Assembly (NCBI GenBank): GCA_032433765.1
Contig: JAVIAB010000159.1
Location: forward strand, 62,001 to 126,000
Length of the DNA: 64,000 nt
Direction: 5' to 3'
Source: Megaustenia siamemsis
Taxonomy: Eukaryota > Mollusca > Gastropoda > Stylommatophora > Ariophantidae
The translations under genes were made by a program, and so were the position numbers. The notes beneath the pieces were generated by a model. That model saw nothing but the letters and a program-made list of their open reading frames with translations. It was not told the origin of the DNA and ran no database searches. This document shows positions 1 to 10,975 of this stretch, piece by piece. Every line of letters starts with the position of its first letter. Within the stretch, counting starts at the first letter, position 1.

Positions 1-1
1 A

Positions 2-142
2 TTAAATATAGACAAAGATTATTGGGCTAAATGTGAAGACCACGTCTTAAAACAGGAAGAGGAATATTGGAAAAATGATGGTTTGTGGAATGTTCAACCC
101 CAAACAGTTATTAATCTTTTAGACTCGTCTGATTCAGAATGA
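2..142 (+). CDS. C-terminal end of an unrecognised protein, 5' part outside window
   Basis: An open frame enters from the left edge and stops at TGA 140-142, giving 46 residues. It is rich in Lys, Glu and Trp and ends in an acidic Ser/Asp run (DSSDSE). The pattern YWAKCEDHVLKQEEEYW followed by a hydrophobic strand and acidic tail reminds me of C-termini of DDE-type transposases seen in many invertebrates, but I recall no definite family and no catalytic residues are inside the window. The frame could also be the last exon of a host gene. It is too short to bear a test by codon use. The transposase reading is inference only. Confidence 0.35.
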   Translation, partial: LNIDKDYWAKCEDHVLKQEEEYWKNDGLWNVQPQTVINLLDSSDSE

Positions 143-585
143 AAGTATATAGCCCCCACAATGTTGGCCCCTATATTACCTTAAATTAGTTCAACAAACG
201 GTCCTTTTCAGGACCACACAACTATGAAAATTGGACATACAGGTATACCTTGATATTATCGTCCGTCCTCGAACTGAGAAGACAATAATTCTCCTGTTAT
301 TTCCCCATTACGGCCACGCCTTTACCTAGTGAAAATTAATCATAGATCAGCAACTACGGTAATTTCTATTATTTAGGGGTTCACAATTTACAATTTTGAC
401 AAACATCAAAGAAATTCGCCGCTTTAAGAAAACTGCAGCTGCAAGATATTTGTTAAATATACATTTAAAGGGTATTTGCATTCTAGTAACATTTGGAAAA
501 TTTCAACAGTTTTTAACAAACGGTTACTGAGCAATAGCGTTTTGAAGTTGGGCAAGTGATTTGAAACGAGCTATAGAAGATTTTG
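143..585. other. Non-coding AT-rich stretch
   Basis: No open frame or repeat that I can support. It separates the terminal ORF at the left edge from the first LINE-A fragment. Confidence 0.5.
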
Positions 586-783
586 GCATCACAGAGATGT
601 CAGGCCTAAACATTAATGGAAGGATAATCAATAACCTAAGATATGCTGATGATACTGTTCTACTAGCATAAAATAGTAAAGACCTACAACAATTGCTTAA
701 TGTGATAAACATAACAAGCAAAAAATATGGACTAGATATGAATATCAAAAAGACTAAAACTATGATCATAAACAAAGAAAATT
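586..783 (+). pseudogene. LINE-A reverse transcriptase fragment
   Basis: The translation contains the reverse transcriptase catalytic block NLRYADDTVLLA (YADD box) followed by SKKYGLDMNIKKTKTMIIN, nearly the same as the better copy at 31863-32887. It carries an in-frame TAA right after the YADD block at about 669, so it is dead. The fragment stops abruptly at 783 where sequence of the same LINE group resumes on the opposite strand. Both ends are truncated. Confidence 0.8.
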
Positions 784-1980
784 CATATTTATATGTGTCA
801 TTGCATATGTCTGTGATCACTTCGACGCCAAACTCTTCTAGAGCCTGTATCGTCTCTATCTGTATATTGTCAGGTCCTGCTGTCTTTCCCTTTTTCATTG
901 TTTTTAGCTTTTTCTACTTCAGATTTCAGGATTTTATAGTTGTATGTACATTTTATGAATGGCTTTTTGTCCCTTTCGTCGTGAAATTATTCTGTTATAT
1001 ATTCCTGCCATCTATCTATATCTTTGTTGTCTGTTAGCATTCTTCCCTCTTTGTTTGCAATATATCCGTTTAATGCAGCTTTTTTGTCTTTATTAGTCAC
1101 TCTCTTTATTTCTGTGTGCATCTCTCTTAAGTTTTGTTTATTTTCTATAGTTTAGACTTCTAGACATCTTTGGTTCTATTTGATTCATCTTCCTGTCTAC
1201 AGGGCTTTTCCATGTGTATAGTTTCCTTTTCTCTTGCTCAAAGAAGGTGTTACATATTATCAGCCTGTTTTCTTCACAAAATTGTGTTAATCTTTCTCCT
1301 CTGTTATTCCTTTTTCCTAAACCATGATTTCCTATATTGGTCTTATATTTACCTTTTCCTACTTTAGCGTTCATGTTACCCATTACGATCAATGTGTCTG
1401 ATGATTTCACTTGCTTCATAACTGTGTTTAGATCTTCATAGTATGCCTCTATTTGTTCATCTGTGAGTGGGTGCGTATGTCTGTATTATTGCTATGTCAA
1501 ATGGTTTTGCCTTTATTCTTACTAATATAATCCTATCATTGTATGTCCAGTGAGTATTTATATGTTTTTGTAGCTCTCGTTTTTTAGTATGCCTACTCCT
1601 CTTTGATGTTCTGTTGTGTTACCTGAATACATAAATGTATATTTATCGTCTTGTATGTATCCACTTTCCTTCCATCTTGTTTCCGAGATTCCTAAGATAT
1701 CTATGTTTAGTCATTCTGCTTCTACCATACGATTTTCTAGTTTTCCTTGTTGGTATAAGGTCCTAACATTCCATGTAGCTATTTTTAATTCGTTCTTAAA
1801 ACAATAGTTAGAATGTCCATGGCTTTCTTTTGAGTGTTACGTGATGAGGCTCCAATCTCTTTCACGGTGGTCTGCCACATTCGTCTTCTGTCTGCTTTCT
1901 ACTCGTGTTCTGAATTTGCCTCATGTGTACCACACACTTTGCTGTTTTATCTTTCTGGGCCGTTGATCATTTCTGATTCT
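784..1980 (-). pseudogene. LINE-A 5' portion: 5' region, endonuclease and start of RT, inverted
   Basis: Read on the minus strand from about 1980, this copy has the 5' non-coding region, then the start of an apurinic-type endonuclease (IATWNVRTLYQQGKLENRMV, then ILGISETRWK, about 1785-1640), the middle of that domain (MGNMNAKVGKGKY and GNHGLGKRNNRGERL, 1400-1260) and the linker into the reverse transcriptase (KTAGPDNIQIE, about 880). Stops and frameshifts break the frame. The true or near-true 5' end is probably at 1980, because the second copy with this end (58854) loses similarity at the same point. The piece joins the plus-strand RT fragment head-on at 783/784. On the minus strand the order is EN, linker, then antisense RT. 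Confidence 0.82.
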
Positions 1981-2089
1981 GATAGGTATGTATAGATGTA
2001 AACATTAAGTCCTATGAAGATAATGTTACATAAAATCATTAAGGCAGTAAATTAAACATTTCTGAGGGCATGTATCTTCTTGAAAGCAA

Positions 2090-2495
2090 CTTGTTGTTAT
2101 GAATCATGGACTATCTCACAAACAGCAAGGAAGAACATGGATTCACTCAAAACAAAATGCTACAAAAATCCTTAACATTCCTTGAATAATGAAAAAGAGC
2201 ATGAAGACAAACTAAAAGATTGAAACATGAAAAAGAACTGGCTTATAGATGCCATTCTACAGAGGAAATTAAAATACTATGGCCACGTCAAAGACACAGC
2301 TGGCTGGAAAGAACAATAATGGAAGGCGTGGTTCCTGGGTGACACATCAGGGGCAGACCAAGAAAAAGGTGCTTCAAGACTTCAAGGAGACCTTGAACAT
2401 GACAATAGAAGAAGTTGGAGATCTGGCTAGAGACAGAGATTCTTTCAGACGAGCTGTGGTAGATGCAACGTTCAGTGGGAGATCTGGCTAGAGAC
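2090..2495 (+). pseudogene. LINE-B ORF2 C-terminus
   Basis: The plus strand encodes the usual tail of a LINE reverse transcriptase protein: YESWTISQTARK, then RKLKYYGHVKD, a TSGADQEKVLQDFKETLNM stretch, and GDLARDRDSFRRAVVDATF. Frames shift several times before 2279; the last 70 codons are open. The final segment from 2417 is the first unit of the 61-bp array that follows. The same tail occurs at 13.9-14.2 kb. Confidence 0.75.
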
Positions 2496-3512
2496 AGAGA
2501 TTCTTTCAGACGAGCTGTGGTAGATGCAACGTTCAGTGGGAGATCTGGGTAGAAACAGAGATTCTTTCAGACGGGCTGTGGTAGATGCAACGTTCAGTGG
2601 GAGATCTGGCTAGAGACAGAGATTCTTTCAGACGAGCTGTGGTAGATGCAACGTTCAGTGGGAGATCTGGGTAGAAACAGAGATTCTTTCAGACGAGCTG
2701 TGGTAGATGCAACGTTCAGTGGGAGATCTGGGTAGAAACAGAGATTCTTTCAGACGAGCTGTGGTAGATGCAACGTTCAGTGGGAGATCTGGCTAGAGAC
2801 AGAGATTCTTTCAGACAGGCTGTGGTAGATGCAACGTTCAGTGGGAGATCTGGCTAGAGACAGAGATTCTTTCAGACAGGCTGTGGTGAATGTAACGTTC
2901 TGTGGGAGATCTGGTTAGAGACAGAGATTCTTTCAGACGGGCTGTGGTGAATGTAACGTTCTGTGGGAGATCTGGCTAGAGACAGAGATTCTTTCAGACG
3001 GGGTGTGGTGGATGCAACGTTCTGTGGGAAATCTGGCTAGAGACAGAGATTCTTTCAGACGGGCTGTGGTGAATGTAACGTTCTGTGGGAGATCTGGCTA
3101 GAGACAGAGATTCTTTCAGACGGTGTGTTGTGGATGCAATGTTCAGTGGGAGATCTGGCTAGAGACAGAGATTCTTTCAGACGGGGTGTGGTGGATGCAA
3201 CGTTCTGTGGAAGATCTGGCTAAAGACAGAGGTTAGTTCATACGGGCTGTGGTGGATGCAACGTTCAGTGGGAGATCTCGCTAGAGACAGAGATTCTTTC
3301 AGACGGGGTGTTGTGGATGTAACGTTCTGTGAGAGATCTGACTAGTGATATAGATTCTTTCAGACGGGCTGTGGTGAATGCAACGTTCAGTGGGAGATCT
3401 CGCTAGAGACAGAGATTCTTTCAGACGGGCTGTGGTGAATGTAACATTCTGTGGGAGATCTGGCTAGAAACAGAGATTCTTTCAGACGAGCTGTGGTGAA
3501 TACAATGTTCTG
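2417..3512 (+). repeat. 61-bp tandem array grown from LINE-B tail
   Basis: About 18 copies of a 61-bp unit beginning GGAGATCTGGCTAGAGACAG. Unit 1 is the coding sequence for LARDRDSFRRAVVDATF at the LINE-B C-terminus, so the unit originates there. Variation includes GTAGATGCAACG versus GTGAATGTAACG and TCAGTG versus TCTGTG, with some alternation between types. A second independent array of the same unit lies at 14106-15333. Confidence 0.95.
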
Positions 3513-4300
3513 CAAAGGACATGCGACCTGATGATGACGTATATGCGTGTTATACATGTAGAAATGTAAGCATATGTGTTTTCACTTATAGTAGCCGAGA
3601 TGTATGTTGTACCCAAGTATTATTAGTATTTATGTTGATTTTCTCAATTATACACCATTTTTCTGAATTACTTACTGTTCTTTTTTCCATTATTCACCAT
3701 TTTCTTAATTACTTACCATAGTTTCGGTACTTATTTTTTTTTCTCAAGCATTCACCATTCTCAGAATTTCTACGCATATTTTGGAGTGCTCCTCATTTTC
3801 TGAAGTGCTCCTCATTTTCTGAAGTGTTCCTCATTTTCTGAAGTGTTCCTCATTTTCTGAAGTGTTCCTCATTTTCTGAAGTGTTCCTCATTTTCTGAAG
3901 TGTTCCTCATTTTCTGAAGTGTTCCTCATTTTCTGAAGTGTTCTTCATTTTCTCAAATACTCATAATTGTCTATTGTGCTCTCCATTTTCTTAAGTGCTC
4001 CCCATATTCTCAGATACTCGTGATTGTTTCTTGCGTTCTTCATTTTCTGAAGTGCTCCCCATAGTTCCAAGTGCTTACAATTTTCTCATTTGCTCTCATT
4101 TTTTTCCAGTACTCACTATATTTACATATGCTCCTTACTTTCTCAAGTACTTACCATTATCTCAAATGTTCATCATATAAACAAGTGCTCACAAGGACAA
4201 TCTACAAAGGTGTCTTTCTATCAACCAACCACCCAATGCTACAAGTCAAGATAAGTCATGTTGGTATCTATAACTTTCAATCAAAGTACAACATTTGAGC
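3513..4300. other. AT-rich DNA with a short minisatellite, no gene
   Basis: Low-complexity T-rich sequence. The only clear structure is the 19-bp array at 3786-3956, whose motif (CATTTTCT) recurs in decaying form up to about 4170. No convincing coding potential. Confidence 0.5.
3786..3956 (+). repeat. 19-bp tandem array
   Basis: Nine copies of GTGTTCCTCATTTTCTGAA with only one or two changes between units; degenerate derivatives continue to the right. Confidence 0.93.
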
Positions 4301-5558
4301 CTGTGAATGCTGCAGAGTTCTATATATTATTATTGATTCTTTCCTGATGTTTCTGAAGTTCGACTAATGACTTCTCAAAACTATTCTAATTCCTAACTTT
4401 ACAAGGTCTATGTCACCAAATCTGTGAGCGAACTGTCTAATCTAACTGACACCTAACCGTTACACTCTGCCTTGAGGCAGCTCTCTGCCCTTCGTCTACT
4501 ACCTTTTTGCTGGTACGCCCCCCCCCCCCCTCCAGCTACGAGAGCCAATCTTCCCTTAAAGTGTCAGTTTCCTGCTTTTATGGCCATGTCAGTCACTCCC
4601 ACCTGGCTAAGGATTATGGGAATCTACGGTTATAGTCTCTCTATCAATAGTCAGGGACCAATCACTATCTCATTAACTCTGCCGTATAATTATATTCCTA
4701 ATCCTCATTACTTGAGGAGTCCTGAAGACATATGTCAATCATTCCTATAAGAAGCTGCCATTGGCCTCCCAGACCAACTTAAGTTTCCTCCGAATTTACT
4801 TGAATCTCCCACTCTGTGGCTCGTTATCTTTTGATCTTCCTAGTTAGAGAGAACTGAAACGTTTCCTACCGCTGGACATCACAAGATGTCTCAGCGTCTG
4901 GAATCTTGTGCGGTCAGGATTACGTCACCTTGTCGGCTGCTTACCTCCGAACGTTTCAGGGCCCGTCCAGCGATCTCACGCTCACAGGTGTGCCGACTTA
5001 TAAGTCCCCTAAAAAAAACGCCCCTGTTCGTATTGAGTCCAACGCTATTCTCCGTTGGCTGACGTAACCTCTCCGGGCCAGTGGAAAACCCGTCGAGGGC
5101 TTCGGCAATCAGATTGAACACCTGCCGTCGCCTCCCGCCTAATCTCATAGCTTGTTGCGTTAGCTTGTTACGTCTCATCGCTCTGATCTCGGTGGACTAA
5201 TTTACATTCGCTAATTCTTAAGACTTCTTTGTTATTCCACACCAACCCCAACTTAATCTTGCTCTCACATTTGTTATATTCTTCTTCTATTCTTCCTCTG
5301 ATTGCCATTTTATCCTTCCTGGAACAGTTACACTGTAACAGTGACGTCATAAAATATAATCTCAAACGTTATGACCCATTCCGTTTTAATGCAGTTTGGA
5401 TGCTAGATCAAGTAACCGACATTTTGTCTTTGAGTTATCTGTAGCAAATTATCTCCCTTCACGTGTCCACTCAATCAAGTAAACAAAGTAACGAACCATG
5501 TTTGTTTACATTGTATTGGTGTAGTTATCACGTCATTTTCTTTACATTTGTATTTTAT
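4301..5558. other. Unassigned single-copy stretch, GC-richer than flanks
   Basis: Contains a run of about 14 C at 4519-4532 and a GC-richer part at 4850-5180. A minus-strand frame of 95 codons (5178-4891) and an overlapping one to 5365 are open, but I recognise neither, and they show no Met context or domain. A decayed mobile element is possible; I cannot name one. It ends at the stop of the receptor gene. Confidence 0.35.
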
Positions 5559-6632
5559 CTATGACGTGGTCAGATCATATTCCTTCATGTTGCTATGACT
5601 GCCTTCGAAACATCTGGAGAAGAGCTCTTTGAAAGTAGACCTGTACTTGGTGCTCATTTTGTAGTACACGAAGATGTTGACGCTGGAGTTGATGTTCTCG
5701 CAGATCATCACGACAGACCAACAGGTTTTGTAAAGGTTGGACAATCTACCACTAAAGGTCATCTCTGGGATAATTAATGTGAGAAAAGCGACAACAAAAG
5801 CTGGCGTGTAAGACACCACTAAAACACTGGCAATAAAAACAACCATTGTTATGGTAGCTCTGTCACGTTTAGACATAGATTTGACCTTCTCCTGGTCGAC
5901 GTTCGCCGTTTCTCGCCAGGCGTTTTTCTGTTTTAGTTTGTGGGCTAAGATGAAAGTGAAGATCAGAACAGACAAGAAGCCAGATAAAGTAAAGAATGAA
6001 TGCATGAAATATACAATGGCCATGGAAATATAATGATGTTCTGTGAATGCTAGTCCTAGAAGGGTGCGGTTCAGTTCCGGGTAGTATATCCAGGTGTAGT
6101 AGGATGTGATGTAGACCGGGGCTGGAGACAACAAGGTGGAAATATAGATAACTATGATAACAGTGGCAGTTCTTCTGGGAGTGATAATTCGTTTGATGTG
6201 GAGAGGAAAGACAACACAGAGACACCTCTCGGCGGTGATAAAAGCGGTTATCAGGCACGTGATTCTGGCAAACATTCCCCGTGCCGCTCCTGCAGTCAAG
6301 TATTGCAATTCTCCGTAAACAATCGGCAGGTCCAAGTCAACAAACAACGGGTTAATGAAGACGTTAAATAATTGTTGAGATATTAAACTACAGAAGTCAG
6401 AGACGGCGAGAGAGAAGAAGCTAATGTTGATGGTTGTGTCCAGACCTTGCCTGTAGAATATGATCATGTTGATAATATTAGTTACTGATCCCAAAACACT
6501 GATAACATTACAAATAATGGTATAGTTGACAAGCGATATAATGTAGCTCTGACCGTCAGTGATAACCTGGTCACGTGCTTGCCAGAACTGTTGAGTGACG
6601 TATTCAACTCTTCCATGATTTCTTGGAAACAT
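5559..6632 (-). CDS. Rhodopsin-type GPCR, gastropod chemosensory-receptor-like (receptor 1)
   Basis: Single-exon gene of 357 residues. I start at ATG 6632, the first Met; the open frame extends 16 codons further but only from a GTG. Seven membrane segments are visible: TM1 about 34-60, TM2 68-92 with LAVSD at 75-79, TM3 121-143 with ERC (135-137) in place of DRY, TM4 155-178, TM5 200-230, TM6 258-285 with SYTP (274-277) where many family-A receptors have CWxP, and TM7 300-324 with NSSVNIFVY where NPxxY is usual. N-glycosylation sites lie at NYT (36) and NRT (188). The second extracellular loop has no Cys, so the usual TM3-loop disulfide looks absent. It closely resembles receptor 2 at 49.6 kb. 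Such intronless receptors form large families in gastropods and are proposed to sense chemicals or peptides; the ligand is unknown. It acts in the plasma membrane, presumably through G proteins. No break is visible. Confidence 0.88.
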   Translation of the reverse strand: MFPRNHGRVEYVTQQFWQARDQVITDGQSYIISLVNYTIICNVISVLGSVTNIINMIIFYRQGLDTTINISFFSLAVSDFCSLISQQLFNVFINPLFVDLDLPIVYGELQYLTAGAARGMFARITCLITAFITAERCLCVVFPLHIKRIITPRRTATVIIVIYISTLLSPAPVYITSYYTWIYYPELNRTLLGLAFTEHHYISMAIVYFMHSFFTLSGFLSVLIFTFILAHKLKQKNAWRETANVDQEKVKSMSKRDRATITMVVFIASVLVVSYTPAFVVAFLTLIIPEMTFSGRLSNLYKTCWSVVMICENINSSVNIFVYYKMSTKYRSTFKELFSRCFEGSHSNMKEYDLTTS

Positions 6633-6790
6633 CGTCACCCGAAGCTCAGTGTGTTCATTTTTCCGATACAAATAACACACTTTTTGTTTATTGTTGAATT
6701 TTATTGTTGCCCGAACGTATGTTTATTTTGTCAACGTTATTCATGCTTTGCCGATGAGGTGGCCAGTGATTTATTTTGAAGTAGTTGTCA
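6633..6790. promoter_or_regulatory. Upstream region of receptor 1 up to a LINE insertion
   Basis: These 158 bases lie between the receptor ATG and the LINE-E copy. They hold AT-rich sequence with no clear TATA box. The 5' untranslated region and any promoter must lie here or beyond the LINE, so the insertion may have displaced control elements. Inference from position only. Confidence 0.3.
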
Positions 6791-7966
6791 AAAACCTTTT
6801 GTACTTAACTTCATCGACTTCAAAAAAGCATTTGATAGTATTCATAGAGATTCTTTGTGGAAAATTCTGAAGCAATATGGCTTACCATCAAAAATCATAA
6901 ATATTATCAAAGACATGTATGATGGTTACACATGTGCAGTTCGAACAGAGGAAGGACTGAGCGAATGTTTCCCAATAGAAACTGGGGTTAAACAAGGATG
7001 TATTTTATCGCCCTTGTTATTTGGAATTGTTATGGACTTCATAATGAAGAAATGCTGCACTGGTAATAAAGGCATCGAATGGATACAAGGAGACCATTTG
7101 GAGGACCTGGACTTTGCTGATGACATAGTTCTCATCAGCAATCAGATAAAAACGATGCAGGAAAACACAAATGAACTATCATCAATAGCCAGCAAAATTG
7201 GGCTTGAGGTCAATCATGAAAAGACTAAAGTCATGAAAAGTTTAATTCCAACAAGTGACAAAATATACATGGAAAACAAACCAGTAGAAGAGATCGATCA
7301 CTTCATCTATCTTGGAAGTCACATTGATCGAGAAGGGGATACGAGCAAAGAAATTAGAATCAGACTGGCTAAAGCAGCAATGTCTTTCAGAAGCCTTGAA
7401 AAGTTGTGGAAATCAAAACTCATTAGCACAAACACAAAAACTTAGGCTATTCAAATCAAATGTACTATCAACCCTTACATATGCGTGTGAAAGCTGGAAA
7501 ACAATAAGAGATATAGAAACAAAGTTGAACGCATTCGAAAATAAATGTCTAAGGAAAATACTTGGTATAGAATGGAACGAATTCAAAACAAACGAGGAAA
7601 TTAGAGAAATCGCCAATCAACCACTAATATCTTCAGTAATAAAGAAAAGACGATGGTCATACGTTGGACATGTGATGAGAAGAGATAATAATCGAATAGC
7701 AAAGCAAGCCCTCATATGGGAAACAACAGGTAAAAGAAAAAGAGGAAGACCCAGGGAGACACTGAGAAGAACATTGATGAGAGAGGCAAGAGCAGCAGGA
7801 ATCGGCTCCCTCAATGAGATAGAACTGCTTGCACAGAACAGAGACAGATGGCGAGATTTGATAAAATATCTTTAAAAGAAAACTGCTAGAACAAAAATTC
7901 ATATAGGAGAAGGTGTATCTTGGTCTACGCCCTATGGGCCGGTTACGGCTCGAAAGGTCAATAGAA
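6791..7966 (+). mobile_element. LINE-E, 5'-truncated non-LTR retrotransposon, 1.18 kb
   Basis: Encodes the second half of a LINE ORF2: NFIDFKKAFDSIHRDSLW (RT palm), TGVKQGCILSPLLFGIV, the catalytic block LDFADDIVLISN (FADD), NHEKTKVM, then TYACESWKT, NAFENKCLRKILGI, RRWSYVGHVMRRDN, GKRKRGRPRETLRRTLMR and a terminal DRWRDLIKYL. Only one frameshift, near 7400-7445, breaks the frame, so the copy is young. A perfect 9-bp target-site duplication TAGTTGTCA flanks it (6782-6790 and 7967-7975), which defines both ends. It lies in opposite orientation to receptor 1, immediately upstream of it. Clade not assigned; endonuclease and 5' end are missing. Confidence 0.9.
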
Positions 7967-8064
7967 TAGTTGTCATAACAGAATCATGGACGGATTTCCC
8001 AATTATAAGAACGTACATTTGTCGTTGAGGTGGCAAGTAACTGTACAGACTTTATTGTTTAAGT

Positions 8065-8345
8065 ATTTCTCATAATATAACAATTCAGAGATTTCCCTTG
8101 ATATAAAGATTCAGATTTTCATTTATATAAAGGTTCAGAGATTTCTCATGATATAAAGATTCAGAGATTTTCCTAGATATATAGATTCAGAGATTTCTCA
8201 TGATATAAAGATTCAGAGATTTTCCTAGATATATAAATTCAGAAATTTCTCATGATATAAAGATTCAGAGATTAAAAGATTCAGAGATTTCTCATGATAT
8301 AAAGATTCAGAGATTTCTCATGATATAAAGATTCAGAGATTTCCT
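8065..8345 (+). repeat. 26-bp tandem array
   Basis: About ten copies of AGATTTCTCATGATATAAAG plus ATTCAG, with several shortened or T-to-C variants at the left end. Confidence 0.88.
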
Positions 8346-9017
8346 GAGAAAGTACATTTGTTGGTGAGGTGACCAGTGAGCATCGCTTTTGTCTGACGTC
8401 GGCAGCTCTTATGAAATAGGGAAGTGTTTTATAGAAATAATAAACTCATGAGCCAAGTAGACGATTAGGTTGGGGGGGGGGGGATATTCGATGACGTCAG
8501 CAAGAGACCAACATACTTACTACGTGTAGGTCATTACCAAATGATTCTTACTTCCTGATTTCCCATAATTCCCGACCCAGTGCCATTTCAGTTCCTCCTG
8601 TATCATCATCTGCCGCCGAGAGCTGGTGAGAACTGCCAGTGCCTGGTGTTATTTCTCTCTACAATTACGTTACTACATGTAATTTTGTTACTGAACGGCC
8701 AGGCTGGTGGTATGCACTCTCGCTATAATTGTAATATTACGTTAAATATGTCACAGTGACCCCGAGACATCCATTCTAAGATCCCATTGTCATTTCTAAA
8801 CATCTCCCCCAATAGATAAAGCTAAATATAAATGACATGACATGATGGGGTCAGGTCAGCCTAATTATGATTATTTGACGGGGATCTATAAAGTTTCATT
8901 TTTGTAAATGGAACAATGAGTGCGATTCGTGTATTCTCCCTCACGATCTCCAAACTTTTCTATGACTTCGTTCTATTGTTTGCGACACTCCATTTGTCGC
9001 TGTCAGATTTCAATTTC
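8346..9017. other. Single-copy non-coding DNA
   Basis: No supported gene. Contains a run of about ten G near 8474-8483 and scattered GACGTCA-like hexamers. Nothing else stands out. Confidence 0.45.
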
Positions 9018-9233
9018 ACATTTCATTTCTTCATATAGAAAACAACTTCCTACTTCTCATTTCTTCATATAGAAAACTACTTCCTACTTCTCATTTCTTC
9101 ATATAGAATACAACTTCCTACTTCTCATTTCTTCATATAGAATACAACTTCCTACTTCTAATTTCTTCATAAAGAATACAACTTCCTACTTCTCATTTCT
9201 TCATATAGAAAACAACTACCTTCTTCTCATTTC
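9018..9233 (+). repeat. 34-bp tandem array
   Basis: Six copies of a unit beginning ATTTCTTCATATAGAAAACA and ending CTTCCTACTTCTC; unrelated in sequence to the 34-bp satellite at 15.5 kb. Confidence 0.9.
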
Positions 9234-9295
9234 TGATACTTCATGTCTTGTCATTGCTTTGTTTCCTTCAGAGTAGCAGTCAGTTCAATTCAATG

Positions 9296-10522
9296 TTATA
9301 ATCATTACTAAGTGATTACAGTAAACGTCATCAGGACAATGAGACATCCATTACAAAGTGATTACAGTAAACGTCATCAGGACAATGAGACATCCATTAC
9401 AAAGTGATTACAGTAAACGTCATCTGGACAATGAGACACCCATTACTAAGTGATTACAGTAAACGTCATCTGGACAATGAGACACCCATTACTAAGTGAT
9501 TACAGTAAACGTCATCTGGACAATGAGACACCCATTACTAAGTGATTACAGTAAACGTCATCTGGACAATGAGGCACCCATTACAAAGTGATTACAGTAA
9601 ACGTCATCTGGACAATGAGGCACCCATTACTAAGTGATTACAGTAAACGTCATCAGGACAATGAGGCACCCATTACAAAGTGATTACAGTAAACGTCATC
9701 TGGACAATGAGTGACCCAGTACAAAGTGATTACAGTAAACGTCACCTGGACAATGAGTGACCCATTACAAAGTGATTACAGTAAACGTCACCTGGACAAT
9801 GAGTGACCCATTACAAAGTGATTACAGTAAACGTCACCTGGACAATGAGTGACCCATTACAAAGTGATTACAGTAAACGTCATCTGGACAATGAGTGACC
9901 CAGTACAAAGTGATTACAGTAAACGTCACCTGGACAATGAGTGACCCATTACAAAGTGATTACAGTAAACGTCATCTGGACAATGAGTGACCCATTACAA
10001 AGTGATTACAGTAAACGTCACCTGGACAATGAGTGACCCAGTACAAAGTGATTACAGTAAACGTCACCTGGACAATGAGTGACCCATTACAAAGTGATTA
10101 CAGTAAACGTCATCTGGACAATGAGTGACCCAGTACAAAGTGATTACAGTAAACGTCACCTGGACAATGAGTGACCCATTACAAAGTGATTACAGTAAAC
10201 GTCATCTGGACAATGAGGTACCCATTACTAAGTGATTACAGTAAACGTAATCTGGACAATGAGGCACCCAGTACAAAGTGATTACAGTAAACGTAATCTG
10301 GACAATGAGTGACACATTACAAAGTGATTACAGTAAACGTCATCTGGACAATGAGGCACCCAGTACAAAGTGAATACAATAAACGTCATCTGGACAATGA
10401 GGCACCCATTACAAAGTGATTACAGTAAACGTAATCTGGACAATGAGTGACACATTACAAAGTGATTTAATGAAACGTCATCTGGACAATGAGGCACCCA
10501 GTACAAAGTGATTACACAGACG
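9296..10522 (+). repeat. 46-bp tandem array
   Basis: About 26 copies of a unit starting GTGATTACAGTAAACGTCAT and ending GACCCATTACAAA. Early units carry GAGACATCC or GAGACACCC, middle ones GAGTGACCC, late ones GAGGCACCC, so variants cluster by position as expected from local unequal exchange. Confidence 0.95.
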
Positions 10523-10975
10523 TTCCTATTAACCAGGTACAGCACCTATGTTCAGGACAGGACAACAGAGACGAATAAACCATCTTGCGTTTAAGGTGGG
10601 TTGAGATTTTGCCTGTTAGTACAGAGATCACAAATGTCCCCCACAAGAAGCATGCAGGGAATGGCCAAATAAATGCACCTTTCTATCAGAACATTAACAG
10701 CTCTAGATCTAGTCCTTTAGTTCGTAGTAAACAAATATAACAATCATGGAAAACCGTAACAGACCGATGCTATATTACCATTTGTGTAGAAGAAGACATT
10801 AGTTCATGTGTTTGAGGGCTAGAGTTCTGCAGTGATCTTCGCAACAACATTAAGTAATCTGAGTTGTCTTTCTTGCTTTTATTTTAACTGGGACCTACAT
10901 GATATCGTCAACAAAAGTCTTCGCTAAATGGTGTCCTTTAAAGGGATAGAAGGAAACAGGACGTCAAATGGTTAT
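10523..10975. other. Single-copy non-coding DNA between two arrays
   Basis: No open frame or repeat that I can support. Confidence 0.45.

Noticed and set aside
586..1980. Twin-priming explanation for the inverted LINE-A
   Set aside because: The order of sense and inverted parts is the reverse of what twin priming gives, and no 3' tail or duplication was found.
4472..4750. 92-codon plus-strand ORF with a Pro run
   Set aside because: The Pro run comes from a poly-C tract; no motif and no support.
5869..6258. 129-codon minus-strand ORF overlapping receptor 1
   Set aside because: Shadow frame of the receptor coding sequence.
9296..10522. CRISPR-like regular array
   Set aside because: Units are contiguous with no unique spacers, and the context is eukaryotic.
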